Source: an uncultured bacterium
Lineage (GTDB): Bacteria > Cyanobacteriota > Vampirovibrionia > Gastranaerophilales > Gastranaerophilaceae
Assembly (NCBI GenBank): GCA_902475545.1
Contig: CABRZP010000001.1
Span: 124,001 to 188,000, forward strand
Direction: 5' to 3'
Length of the DNA stretch: 64,000 bases
Part shown: one piece after another, positions 26,805-36,252 of the stretch
Numbering within the stretch: the first letter of the stretch is position 1
Layout of the letters: each line of letters starts with the position of its first letter
The notes under the pieces: model-generated
What the model was told of the DNA's origin: nothing
The model's input: only the letters and a program-made list of their open reading frames with translations
The model's database searches: none
Position numbers and translations under genes: made by a program

Positions 26805-29800
26805 TGAAAAAGATATTTGATAAAGAGAAATTATTTTTCTTCATAAAAAAACCGAGATTTGCACTGGTAATTTCAATCTGTATAGTGATTGTTGGTATGA
26901 TTTCATATATGGGGTTAAAACAGGAAAGTTATCCTGATGTTACCCCTCCTCAAATTCAGGTAACAGCTTCTTATCTTGGTGCCTCTGCTGAAGTTATCGA
27001 ATCTTCGGTTGCTACGGTTTTGGAAAATAAGTTAAACGGTATTGAAAATTTAACATATATGACTTCCACATCCTATGATGGAAGTTATACTTTGACAATG
27101 TATTTCAAGGTTGGTTCCGATAAAAATATTAACCTGATGAATGTAAATAACCGTATTCAGCAGGTTCAATCAAAACTTCCGGAAGACGTTCAAAGGACAG
27201 GTGTTACTGCAGTAAGCAGAACGGCTGGTGCTGGTGCTTTATTGTTGTCTTTATATCCTGAATCAGGTGATTGGTCAAGATTAGATTTATCTAACTATGC
27301 TTCTATATATATTAAAGATGAAATTAAACGTATTGATGGGGTTGCAGACGTTGATGTATATGGTGCCGGAGATTACTCAATGAGAGTGTGGCTTGATCCT
27401 CAAAAAATGGCAGGTTTAAATATCTCATCTTCAGATGTTCGTGCTGCAATTTCTTCTCAAAATACTCAGGTAACAGCCGGTGCATTAGGTGCATTGCCTA
27501 CAGATGATAATAATGCTCTTCAATTAACGTTAAAAACAAAAGGTCGTTTGGATAATCCAAAAGAATTTGAAAATATTATTATTCGTTCAAATATGGATGG
27601 TTCAAATGTCAAAATAAAAGATATTGGTAGAGTGGAATTGGGAGCCGAATCCTATTCAAGATTAGGTATGATTGATGGTAAGCCGTCTACTGTTATAGCT
27701 GTTTCACAATTGCCGGATGCAAATATTTTGAATATGGTTAAAGCTGTTCATGCTAAAGTTGATGAATTAAATGCCAGAATGACTAATGGTATAAAAATTA
27801 TTACGATTAAAGATGACGCCGAATATATCCAAGAATCAATGAAAGAAGTTGAATTTACAATTCTTTTAACCGGTATAATCGTTGTTTTGATTATCTTTTT
27901 GTTCCTTGGAGATGGAATGGCAACATTAATTCCTTGTGTTACAATTCCTGTGTCTTTAATTGGTACGTTCGCCGCATTAAAAGCGTTGAATATGTCTATA
28001 AATTTGTTATCATTGTTTGCATTAGTTCTTGCTGTTGGGGTCGTTGTAGACGATGCGATTGTTGTAATTGAAAACGTTAAACGCCACATGGAAGAAGGTA
28101 AATCTGCAATTATTGCAACTCAATTAACAATGGAAGAAGTAGGGGCTTCTCTTGTTGCCATGGCAATGGTATTAATGGCTGTATTTGTTCCTATTATCTT
28201 TATGGGCGGAATGACAGGTGTAATGTACAAACAATTTGCTGTTTGTATTGCGGTATCAATTGCAATTTCTGCAATTTGTGCCTTGTCTTTGTCTCCGGCT
28301 ATGTGTTCTCATATTTTGGGACATGATAAACCTCAGGGCAAATTACCGTTTGATGCTAAACATGCTTTTGGTAGTCATTTAGCAAGAATTAAAGAAAGAA
28401 TAAATAAACGAACTGCAAAAATTGTAGAAAGTTTTAATAAATGTTTTGATAAACTCGAAAATTTCTATATGGAGTTTGTTGAAAAATTTGTTTATGACAA
28501 AAAATTAGTTATAACAACTTATTTAATAATAGTAGTTCTAACTTTGGGTGCTTTTAAGTTTATTTCAACAGGTTTTATTCCTGATGAAGATCAAGGCGTG
28601 TTAATATCAAGTATAACTCTTCCAGATGGTGCTTCCTTGACTCGAACAGAGGAAGTTGCAACAAATTTTGTTAATCAGGTAAGAGATATAGAAGGTGTTG
28701 ATGAATCAAAGTTAACAGTATTTGGTGGTAACGGGGCTACAAACTCAGCATTTGCAATTATTTTGCTTGATGATTATGCTGATAGACGAGTTGGTCCTAT
28801 TGAATGGATTATAAGAAAGGTTCAAGGTCGTCCTACAGATTTACGTCATACTGCTATATTATCTAAAGTAAGACAGATTGCAGGTAATACTAAAGAAGCT
28901 TCAATCATTGTATTTTCACCTCCAGCAATTAATGGTATGAGTATGATGGGTGGTTTTGAATTCCAAATGCTTTCACAAGGGGATTATACCTCTCAAGAAA
29001 TGGAAGCGTGGGCACAAAAATTGATTGCCGCAGCTAATCAAGATCCTAATTTATCTAATGTTAATACAACATTTCAGGCAAATGTTCCGCAATACATATT
29101 AGATATTGATTACGAAAAGGCTTTTGCTCAAGGGGTTGATTTGCAGGAATTGTATTCAACATTGTCTTCAATGCTTGGTACATATTATGTTAATGACTTT
29201 AATAAATATGGACGTGTATTTAAAGTTCAAATTCAAGCTGAAAGCCGTTTTAGAGATAAGGCAACAGATTTGGAAGGTATATATGTAAAAAATAAAAATG
29301 GTGTTCAGGTACCTGTATTGTCTATTGTCAGACTAAGACAGGCTGTAGGTACCGCATCAATTACAAGATATAATCAATATGAATCTGTTCAAATAAATGG
29401 ACAGGAAGCTGCCGGAAAAAGTTCTGGAGATGCTATGTCTGCTATGGAATCTGTCGCAAGAAAAATTTTACCTTCAGATATGACATTTGACTGGTCAGGT
29501 ACATCTGCACAAGAAAGAGAAGCTTCCGGTCAAACTGCAATGATTGTAGCTTTTGCTCTTGTCTTTGTATACTTATTCCTTGTTGCATTATATGAAAGTT
29601 ACACAATTCCGGTTGCGGTATTGTTGATTTCGCCAATTGCAGCTCTTGGTGCATTGATATTCCAAATGATGATAAATCAATCATTTGATATTTATTCTCA
29701 GGTTGGTATGATCACACTTATCGGTCTTGCTGCAAAACAGTCAATTTTGATTGTTGAATTTGCGAAAGAAGAACATGAAAAACATGGACTATCAGTTAAA

Positions 29801-30064
29801 GAAGCCGCTGTAAAAGCTGCAAAACTTCGCTTCCGTGCGATTATGATGACAGAGCTTGCTTTTATTATTGGTGTATTGCCAATGATATTTGCAACAGGAG
29901 CAGGTGCTAATTCAAGAATTTCTGTAGGTTCTACTGTATTTGGTGGTATGGTTGCGGCTTGTACTTTAGGTGCAGTGTTAACCCCTGCGTTTTATGTTCT
30001 TGTTCAGGAATTTGTTGATAAGTTCCCTAAAAAAGAAATCACTGAAAAAGATTTGGAGATTTAA
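26804..30064 (+). CDS. RND multidrug efflux pump, HAE1 (AcrB/MexB) type
   Basis: 1086 residues, slightly longer than AcrB because of an extra linker (about residues 520-560). The first helix, the large porter loops (F-K-V-G-S-D-K-N-I-N, N-N-R-I-Q-Q-V) and the helix 4 motif G-V-V-V-D-D-A-I-V-V-I-E-N with the two proton-relay Asp are all present. So is the second-half repeat G-L-A-A-K-Q-S-I-L-I-V-E-F. It is expected to export hydrophobic drugs or bile-type compounds using the proton gradient. Middle gene of the marR-controlled operon. Confidence 0.95.
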   Translation: MKKIFDKEKLFFFIKKPRFALVISICIVIVGMISYMGLKQESYPDVTPPQIQVTASYLGASAEVIESSVATVLENKLNGIENLTYMTSTSYDGSYTLTMYFKVGSDKNINLMNVNNRIQQVQSKLPEDVQRTGVTAVSRTAGAGALLLSLYPESGDWSRLDLSNYASIYIKDEIKRIDGVADVDVYGAGDYSMRVWLDPQKMAGLNISSSDVRAAISSQNTQVTAGALGALPTDDNNALQLTLKTKGRLDNPKEFENIIIRSNMDGSNVKIKDIGRVELGAESYSRLGMIDGKPSTVIAVSQLPDANILNMVKAVHAKVDELNARMTNGIKIITIKDDAEYIQESMKEVEFTILLTGIIVVLIIFLFLGDGMATLIPCVTIPVSLIGTFAALKALNMSINLLSLFALVLAVGVVVDDAIVVIENVKRHMEEGKSAIIATQLTMEEVGASLVAMAMVLMAVFVPIIFMGGMTGVMYKQFAVCIAVSIAISAICALSLSPAMCSHILGHDKPQGKLPFDAKHAFGSHLARIKERINKRTAKIVESFNKCFDKLENFYMEFVEKFVYDKKLVITTYLIIVVLTLGAFKFISTGFIPDEDQGVLISSITLPDGASLTRTEEVATNFVNQVRDIEGVDESKLTVFGGNGATNSAFAIILLDDYADRRVGPIEWIIRKVQGRPTDLRHTAILSKVRQIAGNTKEASIIVFSPPAINGMSMMGGFEFQMLSQGDYTSQEMEAWAQKLIAAANQDPNLSNVNTTFQANVPQYILDIDYEKAFAQGVDLQELYSTLSSMLGTYYVNDFNKYGRVFKVQIQAESRFRDKATDLEGIYVKNKNGVQVPVLSIVRLRQAVGTASITRYNQYESVQINGQEAAGKSSGDAMSAMESVARKILPSDMTFDWSGTSAQEREASGQTAMIVAFALVFVYLFLVALYESYTIPVAVLLISPIAALGALIFQMMINQSFDIYSQVGMITLIGLAAKQSILIVEFAKEEHEKHGLSVKEAAVKAAKLRFRAIMMTELAFIIGVLPMIFATGAGANSRISVGSTVFGGMVAACTLGAVLTPAFYVLVQEFVDKFPKKEITEKDLEI

Positions 30065-30068
30065 GATA

Positions 30069-31604
30069 ATGAAAAAGATTTTAAATACAATTTTAATAGC
30101 TTCTGTTTTATCTTTAAGTGCAAATTTTGTTCTTGCAAAGAAAGTAAAATCTGTTGATGAAACAATGCTTGCCGCAAAAAAAGAAAAAGAAATTCAGATT
30201 GTTGAACCTGAAAAAAATGTAAAAGTTAATCATAAAAAAGAGATAAAAAAACTTAAATCAAATGCAAGATCAAAAATTAAATCTTCACATGAAGCTGAAG
30301 GTATGTATGAAACTAAGTTTCCGACAATAGACAGTCAGATTTCCTATACAGATATGAATGGTGAAGTTACATTGAGTGATTGTATTAAACTTGCAATAAC
30401 TCACCATCCTGCAATTATGGCAGCAATCAGCAACTCTGAAATTTATAAGTCAAAAATCGGTCAGGCATGGTCAAATTATTTCCCGACATTGAGTGCCGGA
30501 GTTAATTATTCCAGAAATGATATGTTTATGACTATGGGGAATAAAAATAGTTCATTTATGCGTATGATGGAACAAAAGTATAATATGTATTATGTTCCAA
30601 CTCTTTCAGCTAATATGCTTTTATTTGATTTTGGTAAAACAAAAGCAACGGCGGATTCTGCAAAGAGAACTTATGAATCTTCAAGATATGATGCTGAAAC
30701 CAGTATTGAAAATGTAATTTATAATGTTAAAGTTGCTTATTTTAATATGGTTTTTGCAAAGATTCAACGAGAAGTTTATGAAACAACAGTTCAAGATTAT
30801 GAACTTCAATTGAAGCAAGCCAGAGCTTATTTTGATATAGGTAAAAAAGCCAAAATTGATGTTACTTATGCAGAATATAACTTAGGTAAAGCAAAACTTA
30901 ATTTAATTAAGGCAAAGAATACTTTAGAATTGGCATCTGTTCAGTTAGCAAATGCTGTTGGTATTCCTGAACTTGCAGATGTTATATTAAAAGATGGATT
31001 AAATACAAAAGAATATGCAGTAGATTTTCCGGAATTGATTGAAATTGCAGAGTCTACTCGTCCATCTTTACTTGCAGCTAAAAAAAGAATGGATGCAGCT
31101 GAATTAAATGTTCGCAGTGCAAAACGAGCTTTTACTCCTGATATTGGTGCTTTTGGATCTTATCAATACGGCGGCAGACAGATTAATGCAGATTATGGGT
31201 ATCAAGTTGGTGTTCAATTACAATATTCTAACTTGAATATGATGCTTTTGAAAAAACAAATTGATGAAGCTAATGCAACTTACAAAAAATATGTTGCTGA
31301 TTATGAACAAGAACGTCAAAATGTTTATCTTGATGTTAAGAGTGCGTATATAAATTTAATGAATTCTCATGATAGTATCGGGGTTTCTAAATTAGCACTT
31401 CAACAGGCAAAAGAACAACAATATCAAGCTTTCCGCAGATATCAAGTTGGGCTTGGTGATGCAATTGAATTTAAAGATTCAGAAAATACATATTTAAATG
31501 CTCAGTTAGATTATTACCAAACTCTTTTAGAGTATAATATTAACGCTGCAGAAATTGAAAGAGTTATTGGAGCACCGATTAAAGAATCAGATAAAGAATT
31601 GTAA
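30069..31604 (+). CDS. TolC-family outer-membrane efflux channel
   Basis: 511 residues from the ATG at 30069, which begins a signal peptide (cleavage near V-L-A, about residue 24) and follows the pump stop by four bases. After a Lys-rich linker, the TolC repeat structure appears twice: L-S-D-C-I-K-L-A-I-T-H-H-P-A-I and the second half starting P-E-L-I-E-I-A-E-S-T-R-P. Long coiled-coil helices are visible. It completes the tripartite pump and shows the cell has an outer membrane. No clear terminator follows before the nrdD promoter. Confidence 0.92.
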   Translation: MKKILNTILIASVLSLSANFVLAKKVKSVDETMLAAKKEKEIQIVEPEKNVKVNHKKEIKKLKSNARSKIKSSHEAEGMYETKFPTIDSQISYTDMNGEVTLSDCIKLAITHHPAIMAAISNSEIYKSKIGQAWSNYFPTLSAGVNYSRNDMFMTMGNKNSSFMRMMEQKYNMYYVPTLSANMLLFDFGKTKATADSAKRTYESSRYDAETSIENVIYNVKVAYFNMVFAKIQREVYETTVQDYELQLKQARAYFDIGKKAKIDVTYAEYNLGKAKLNLIKAKNTLELASVQLANAVGIPELADVILKDGLNTKEYAVDFPELIEIAESTRPSLLAAKKRMDAAELNVRSAKRAFTPDIGAFGSYQYGGRQINADYGYQVGVQLQYSNLNMMLLKKQIDEANATYKKYVADYEQERQNVYLDVKSAYINLMNSHDSIGVSKLALQQAKEQQYQAFRRYQVGLGDAIEFKDSENTYLNAQLDYYQTLLEYNINAAEIERVIGAPIKESDKEL

Positions 31605-31672
31605 TAATTTATATTCAAAAACTCTCATGTGTGATAGAATTTTCATGTAAATCGATAGGTTGAAATTTTTCC

Positions 31673-31708
31673 AACATGTTGTACATGTTAGAAAAAATAT
31701 TGTATAAT
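31673..31708 (+). promoter_or_regulatory. nrdD promoter with overlapping inverted repeat
   Basis: TTGTAC (31679-31684), 18-base spacer, TATAAT (31703-31708). A perfect 7-bp inverted repeat, AACATGT-TGT-ACATGTT (31673-31689), overlaps the -35. It does not resemble the NrdR box, so another repressor or activator is likely. Confidence 0.6.
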
Positions 31709-31720
31709 AAATACAATTAA

Positions 31721-31814
31721 TTGAGGAAAGCATGGGTGGAATTCCCACACTGGTCCGCAACCGTATAGTCGGAATGCTTGATTGATTTTGTAATACTTGC
31801 GAGACTGAGGAGGT
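31721..31814 (+). promoter_or_regulatory. Cobalamin-type riboswitch in the nrdDG leader
   Basis: The core pattern of cobalamin aptamers is visible: GGGTG-G-AA-T-TCCCAC, then ACTGG-TCCGC-AACCGT and AGT. The core is closed by an AAGCAT/ATGCTT helix (31728-31733 and 31774-31779). The element runs into GAGACTGAGGAGGT, which contains the ribosome site of nrdD (31808-31814), so control is probably translational. B12 riboswitches before B12-independent ribonucleotide reductases are an established arrangement. The 5' part is shorter than in the large AdoCbl class, so it may be a compact variant. Confidence 0.7.
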
Positions 31815-31819
31815 TCATT

Positions 31820-34084
31820 GTGAAAGAGAGTTTTTTAGAAGCTAAAAAGGTTGTATCTTTTACACCTGTATCCGGACAAAAAGTTATATCAGGTGCAACT
31901 GTACCAAATGAATTGTCAAATAATAAAAATGATCAATTCCCTGTATCTGATATTATGTTGGGACGTGTTTCTATTGTGAAAAAAGATGGTTCTAAGGAAA
32001 AGTATAATTTCCAAAAAATAGTAAAAGCAGTAAATAAATCAGCAAGCAGAGTGATGGTTACTCTTACAGATAAAGATTTAGCTACTCTTTCACTTTTAGT
32101 TCAGAAAAAAATAAAAGAATTAGAACAAAATGAAGTGTCTATTCCACAAATGCATGATGTTGTTGAAAGTTCTTTAGAAGTTCTAAATCCTAAGATTGCC
32201 AAAAGTTATAGAGATTACAGAAACTATAAAAAAGATTTTGTAAGCATGCTTGATAAAGTTTATCAAGAAAGCCAAAAGATTATGTATATCGGAGATAAAG
32301 AGAATTCAAATGCAGATTCAGCACTTGTTTCGACAAAACGTTCTCTTATCTTTAATCAGTTAAATAAAGAATTGTATAAAAAATTCTTTTTGAATGTTGA
32401 AGAAATTCAAGCAATAAATGAAGGTTACATTTATATTCATGACATGTCAGCCAGACGAGATACAATGAACTGCTGTTTATTTGATGTTTCATCAGTTCTT
32501 AAAGGCGGTTTTGAAATGGGTAACCTTTGGTATAATGAACCAAAATCTTTAGATGTAGCATTTGATGTTATCGGAGATATCACAATGGCTGCTGCAAGTC
32601 AGCAATACGGCGGTTTTACATTGCCTGAAGTTGATAAAGTTCTTGCTCCTTATGCCCAAAAGACTTATGAAGCTAATTATCAAAAATATTTGGAAATGGG
32701 TGTAAGTCCTGAAAATGCTGATATCCAAGCTACAAAAGATGTCGAAAAGGATTTCCATGACGGATTTCAAGGTTGGGAATATAAATTTAATACAGTCGCT
32801 TCCAGCCGCGGTGATTATCCGTTTATTACAGTAACTATGGGATTAGGTCAAGGTAAATTCGAAAGAATGGCTTCTATCATTATGTTAGATGTTAGAAGAG
32901 AAGGTCAAGGTAAAAAAGGTCAGAAAAAACCTGTTTTATTCCCTAAAATAGTACTACTTTTCGACAAAAACTTGCATGCTGAAAATAAACCGCTTGAAGA
33001 TGTTTATGAAGCAGCTATTAAATGTTCTCAAAAAGCAATGTATCCGGATTGGCTGTCATTAACCGGTGAAGGTTATGTTGCAAGTATGTATAAAAAATAC
33101 GGAAAAGTTATTTCACCAATGGGATGCAGAGCGTTTCTTTCTCCTTGGTATGAACGAGGCGGAATGAAACCGGCTGATGAAAATGATACTCCTGTATTTG
33201 TTGGTAGATTTAATATCGGAGCGATTAGTCTTCACCTTCCGATGATTTATGCTAAAGCAAAGAAAGAAAATAAAGATTTTTATGAAGTTCTTGATTATTA
33301 TATGGAAATGATTAGACAACTTCATATCAGAACGTATGATTATCTTGGAGAACTAAAAGCTTCTACTAATCCTCTTGCTTATTGTGAAGGCGGATTTTAT
33401 GGCGGGCATTTAGGTATTCATGACAAAATTAAGCCGTTATTGAAAACTGCAACCGCATCATTTGGTATAACTGCGTTGAATGAATTACAAGAAATATACA
33501 ATGGTAAATCCCTTGCGGAAGATGGTCAATTTGCGTTGGAAGTAATGGAATATATTAATAAAAAAGTAGAAGAATATAAAGAAGCAGATGGAAATCTTTA
33601 TGCTATATATGGTACTCCGGCTGAAAATCTTTGTGGTTTGCAGGTAAAACAATTCAGGAAAAAATTTGGAATTGTAAAGGATGTGTCTGACAGAGGTTAT
33701 GTTTCAAACAGCTTCCACTGTCATGTTTCAGAAAAACTTTCTCCAATTAAAAAACAAGATTTGGAAAAACGTTTCTGGAATTTATTGAATGGCGGAAAAA
33801 TTCAATATGTGAAATATCCTGTTTCATATAATACTAAGGCTGTAAAAACACTTGTAAACAGGGCAATGGATTTAGGTTTTTATGAAGGTGTTAATTTAGC
33901 TCTTTCATATTGTGATGATTGCGGGCATCAGGAATTAGATATGGATGTTTGTCCAAAATGCGGCAGCAAGAATCTTACAAAAATTGATCGTATGAACGGT
34001 TATCTTTCTTATTCTAGAGTCAAAGGCGATACCAGATTAAATAAAGCTAAGATGGAAGAAATTAAAGATAGAGTGAGTATGTAG
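31820..34084 (+). CDS. nrdD: Anaerobic (class III) ribonucleoside-triphosphate reductase
   Basis: 754 residues starting at GTG 31820, set by a perfect AGGAGGT five bases upstream. An ATP-cone lies at the N-terminus (K-K-D-G-S-K-E-K-Y-N-F, about 50-140). The catalytic barrel follows (N-C-C-L-F-D-V-S-S-V-L). A zinc site of two C-x-x-C pairs (C-D-D-C ... C-P-K-C) and the glycyl-radical segment M-N-G-Y-L lie near the C-terminus. It makes deoxyribonucleotides from ribonucleotides without oxygen, after activation by NrdG, encoded two bases downstream. Regulation by the cobalamin-type element is expected. Confidence 0.95.
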   Translation: MKESFLEAKKVVSFTPVSGQKVISGATVPNELSNNKNDQFPVSDIMLGRVSIVKKDGSKEKYNFQKIVKAVNKSASRVMVTLTDKDLATLSLLVQKKIKELEQNEVSIPQMHDVVESSLEVLNPKIAKSYRDYRNYKKDFVSMLDKVYQESQKIMYIGDKENSNADSALVSTKRSLIFNQLNKELYKKFFLNVEEIQAINEGYIYIHDMSARRDTMNCCLFDVSSVLKGGFEMGNLWYNEPKSLDVAFDVIGDITMAAASQQYGGFTLPEVDKVLAPYAQKTYEANYQKYLEMGVSPENADIQATKDVEKDFHDGFQGWEYKFNTVASSRGDYPFITVTMGLGQGKFERMASIIMLDVRREGQGKKGQKKPVLFPKIVLLFDKNLHAENKPLEDVYEAAIKCSQKAMYPDWLSLTGEGYVASMYKKYGKVISPMGCRAFLSPWYERGGMKPADENDTPVFVGRFNIGAISLHLPMIYAKAKKENKDFYEVLDYYMEMIRQLHIRTYDYLGELKASTNPLAYCEGGFYGGHLGIHDKIKPLLKTATASFGITALNELQEIYNGKSLAEDGQFALEVMEYINKKVEEYKEADGNLYAIYGTPAENLCGLQVKQFRKKFGIVKDVSDRGYVSNSFHCHVSEKLSPIKKQDLEKRFWNLLNGGKIQYVKYPVSYNTKAVKTLVNRAMDLGFYEGVNLALSYCDDCGHQELDMDVCPKCGSKNLTKIDRMNGYLSYSRVKGDTRLNKAKMEEIKDRVSM

Positions 34085-34086
34085 CC

Positions 34087-34572
34087 ATGAGATACCATAA
34101 TATTACAAAGGATGACATGCTTAACGGCGAAGGTCTTAGAGTTGTTTTATGGGTTGCCGGATGTACTCATAAATGTAAAAACTGCCAAAATCCTGAAACT
34201 TGGGATATTAATGGTGGAATACCTTTTGATTCAGCAGCTAAGGAAGAACTTTTTGAGGCTTTGAACAAGGATTATATTTCAGGTATAACCTTTAGCGGTG
34301 GAGATCCTCTTCATCCTCAGCATAGAGATGAAGTTTTTGAACTGGCAAAAGAAATCAAATCAAAATTCCCGGCTAAAACTGTTTGGCTTTATACAGGGTT
34401 TCTTTGGGAAGATTTTGAGAATAATCCAAATTTACAATATATTGATGTCTTTGTAGATGGTGAATTTATGGAGAATTTGAAAGATGTAAATTTACCATGG
34501 GTTGGCAGTTCAAATCAAAGAATAATTGATGTTAAAAAGACTCTAAAAGAAAAATCATTGTGTTTAGTTTAA
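34087..34572 (+). CDS. nrdG: Anaerobic ribonucleotide reductase activating protein (radical SAM)
   Basis: 161 residues, normal for NrdG. The radical-SAM cluster motif is C26-T-H-K-C30-K-N-C33, followed by the SAM-binding G-G-D-P near residues 77-80 (F-S-G-G-D-P-L). It generates the glycyl radical on NrdD. The gene starts two bases after nrdD and ends before a strong terminator, so nrdDG form a closed two-gene operon. Confidence 0.95.
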   Translation: MRYHNITKDDMLNGEGLRVVLWVAGCTHKCKNCQNPETWDINGGIPFDSAAKEELFEALNKDYISGITFSGGDPLHPQHRDEVFELAKEIKSKFPAKTVWLYTGFLWEDFENNPNLQYIDVFVDGEFMENLKDVNLPWVGSSNQRIIDVKKTLKEKSLCLV

Positions 34573-34584
34573 TTTTATTATAAA

Positions 34585-34611
34585 AAATACCGAACTTTTT
34601 GTTCGGTATTT
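34585..34611. terminator. Intrinsic terminator of nrdDG
   Basis: Perfect 11-bp arms (34585-34595, 34601-34611) with a T5 loop and flanking A and T runs. Convergent with the permease gene at 34640, so it may serve both. Confidence 0.85.
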
Positions 34612-34639
34612 GTGTGTGGTATGTATATTTATAAGTCAA

Positions 34640-35959
34640 TTAATGTAAAAATCTTAGATAAAGATAAACAGTGCTTATTATAAGTGATATTGTAACAACC
34701 ATTACACCGTATTTCATAAATCTTAAAAATGCGATAGGATGTCCTTCTTTATTTGCATTTTCAGAAACGATAACGTTTGCGGCAGCTCCGATGATTGTCA
34801 AGTTACCACCCAAACATGCTCCTAGTGACAATGCCCACCATAGTGGATAAGTATAATCACTGCCCAGTGTCTTTTGTATTTCTACAAGCATTGGTGACAT
34901 TGTTGCGGTATATGGAATATTATCGATAATTCCTGAAATTATTCCTGATGCCCATAGTATTATCATCGATGTTGCTGTTTGGCTTCCTTGTGTTATCTGA
35001 ATTATCCATTCAGCCATTAATTTAATACCGCCTGAGGCTTCCACTCCGCCAATAATAATGAATAACCCAATAAAGAAAAATATAGTATTCCATTCAACAT
35101 CGTGTAATATTTCGTTTGGTTTTTCAAATATCAATAAAAATGCTGCACCAAGCATAGCTACGACACATGTTTCTATATGTATGACATCATGAAGCATAAA
35201 TCCTAAGATAACCAGCCCCAGAGTGATTGTTGAGCGTATCATTAAGTTTTTATTCGTTATGGTATGGGTATTGTCAATTGCTACAACCTCTTTCATCTTT
35301 TCTTCATCAGCATGAAGTTTTTTCCTGAAAATAAATGATAAAAGTCCTACAACTACTAATAAAATTACAAGAATAACCGGAGATAATTCTTTTATGAAAT
35401 CCATAAAAGAAAGATTTCCTGCACTGCCAATAATAATATTTGGCGGGTCTCCAATAAGTGTTGCTGTACCACCGATATTTGATGCAAATATTTCTGTCAG
35501 TAAGAATGGAATAGGATCTACATCAAGTTTTTTAGCAATAGCAAAAGTTATAGGCATAATTAAGATAACAGTGGTAACATTGTCAAGAAAGGCACTTGTT
35601 ACAGCGGTAAAAAGTCCAAGTGCAAATAAAACTTTAATAGGATGGCCTTTTGTGAATTTTAATAATTCGTTGGCTATCCAGTTAAAAACTCCGCTTCTTG
35701 TTGTAATTGATACAATTATCATCATTGAAACAAGTAAAAATATTACATTAAAATCTATGAAGTTAATGAAATAATGTGGATCAATAACACCGTTAGATAT
35801 TTTAGTTTGACTAACTAAACCTAAAATAATTGTAATTGCAGCACCTAATAATGCAATTGTCATTTTAGGAATTTTTTCTGTTGCAATAAATATGTAAGCA
35901 ATTAATAATAAGCCTGCTGAAATTACAACATTATGTGCTGAAATAAAACTACTTAACAC
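34640..35959 (-). CDS. ArsB/NhaD-family ion permease
   Basis: 439 residues with about 11-12 membrane helices, spanning the whole PF03600/ion-transporter fold. Family-typical segments include T-S-A-F-L-D-N-V-T-T-V-I-L-I-M-P and I-G-G-T-A-T-L-I-G-D-P-P-N-I-I-I-G-S, repeated in the second half as D-N-I-P-Y-T-A-T-M and the G-G-N-L-T-I-I-G-A-A-A-N segment. These match Na+/H+ antiporters (NhaD) and arsenite or organic-anion permeases. The start is GTG with AAAGGAG upstream. It overlaps the end of the OadG-like gene by 11 bases, so a sodium-linked role is slightly favoured. Confidence 0.85.
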   Translation of the reverse strand: MLSSFISAHNVVISAGLLLIAYIFIATEKIPKMTIALLGAAITIILGLVSQTKISNGVIDPHYFINFIDFNVIFLLVSMMIIVSITTRSGVFNWIANELLKFTKGHPIKVLFALGLFTAVTSAFLDNVTTVILIMPITFAIAKKLDVDPIPFLLTEIFASNIGGTATLIGDPPNIIIGSAGNLSFMDFIKELSPVILVILLVVVGLLSFIFRKKLHADEEKMKEVVAIDNTHTITNKNLMIRSTITLGLVILGFMLHDVIHIETCVVAMLGAAFLLIFEKPNEILHDVEWNTIFFFIGLFIIIGGVEASGGIKLMAEWIIQITQGSQTATSMIILWASGIISGIIDNIPYTATMSPMLVEIQKTLGSDYTYPLWWALSLGACLGGNLTIIGAAANVIVSENANKEGHPIAFLRFMKYGVMVVTISLIISTVYLYLRFLH

Positions 35960-36200
35960 TTTTTACTCCTTTCGCATAAGCACAGGCAATTGCAAGTGCT
36001 ATTTCTGCTCCGTTGTCTATTGTTTTTTTCTTTGGCTGATACTTTTCTTCTTCTACTTGTTCAGGGAAGTATTTATTTATCATTTTAATAAATTTGGCAA
36101 CTAAATTCATTGCCCAAATCATTATACAAATGAAAAAGTATACAAAACCCATACCGATTACCATAATAAAGCAACCGAGTTTTAATAATTCGATATTCAT
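35949..36200 (-). CDS. OadG-like small membrane subunit
   Basis: 83 residues: one membrane helix with G-M-G-x-V-Y-F-F (about 16-24), a Lys/Glu/Pro-rich linker, then E-I-A-L-A-I-A-C-A-Y-A. This is the two-part layout of the gamma chain of sodium-pumping decarboxylases (OadG family). No alpha or beta subunit is adjacent; instead it is translationally linked to an NhaD/ArsB permease. It may therefore be a solitary or reassigned OadG. A short protein, so family assignment is moderate. Confidence 0.6.
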   Translation of the reverse strand: MNIELLKLGCFIMVIGMGFVYFFICIMIWAMNLVAKFIKMINKYFPEQVEEEKYQPKKKTIDNGAEIALAIACAYAKGVKSVK

Positions 36201-36204
36201 TTTT

Positions 36205-36252
36205 TTCTCCTATTAAATTGTAACTTCTATTTAGTATTTAGAAATAGGAGAA
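36205..36252 (-). promoter_or_regulatory. Hairpin that can mask the ribosome site of the OadG-like gene
   Basis: On the plus strand, TTCTCCTATT (36205-36214) is a perfect complement of AATAGGAGAA (36243-36252). On the mRNA this pairs the AGGAG before the ATG at 36200 with a CTCCT directly after the upstream gene's stop. An inner CTATTT/AAATAG pairing extends the structure. Confidence 0.5.

Noticed and set aside
31673..31689. NrdR box
   Set aside because: The repeat does not fit the AT-rich NrdR consensus and there is only one copy.
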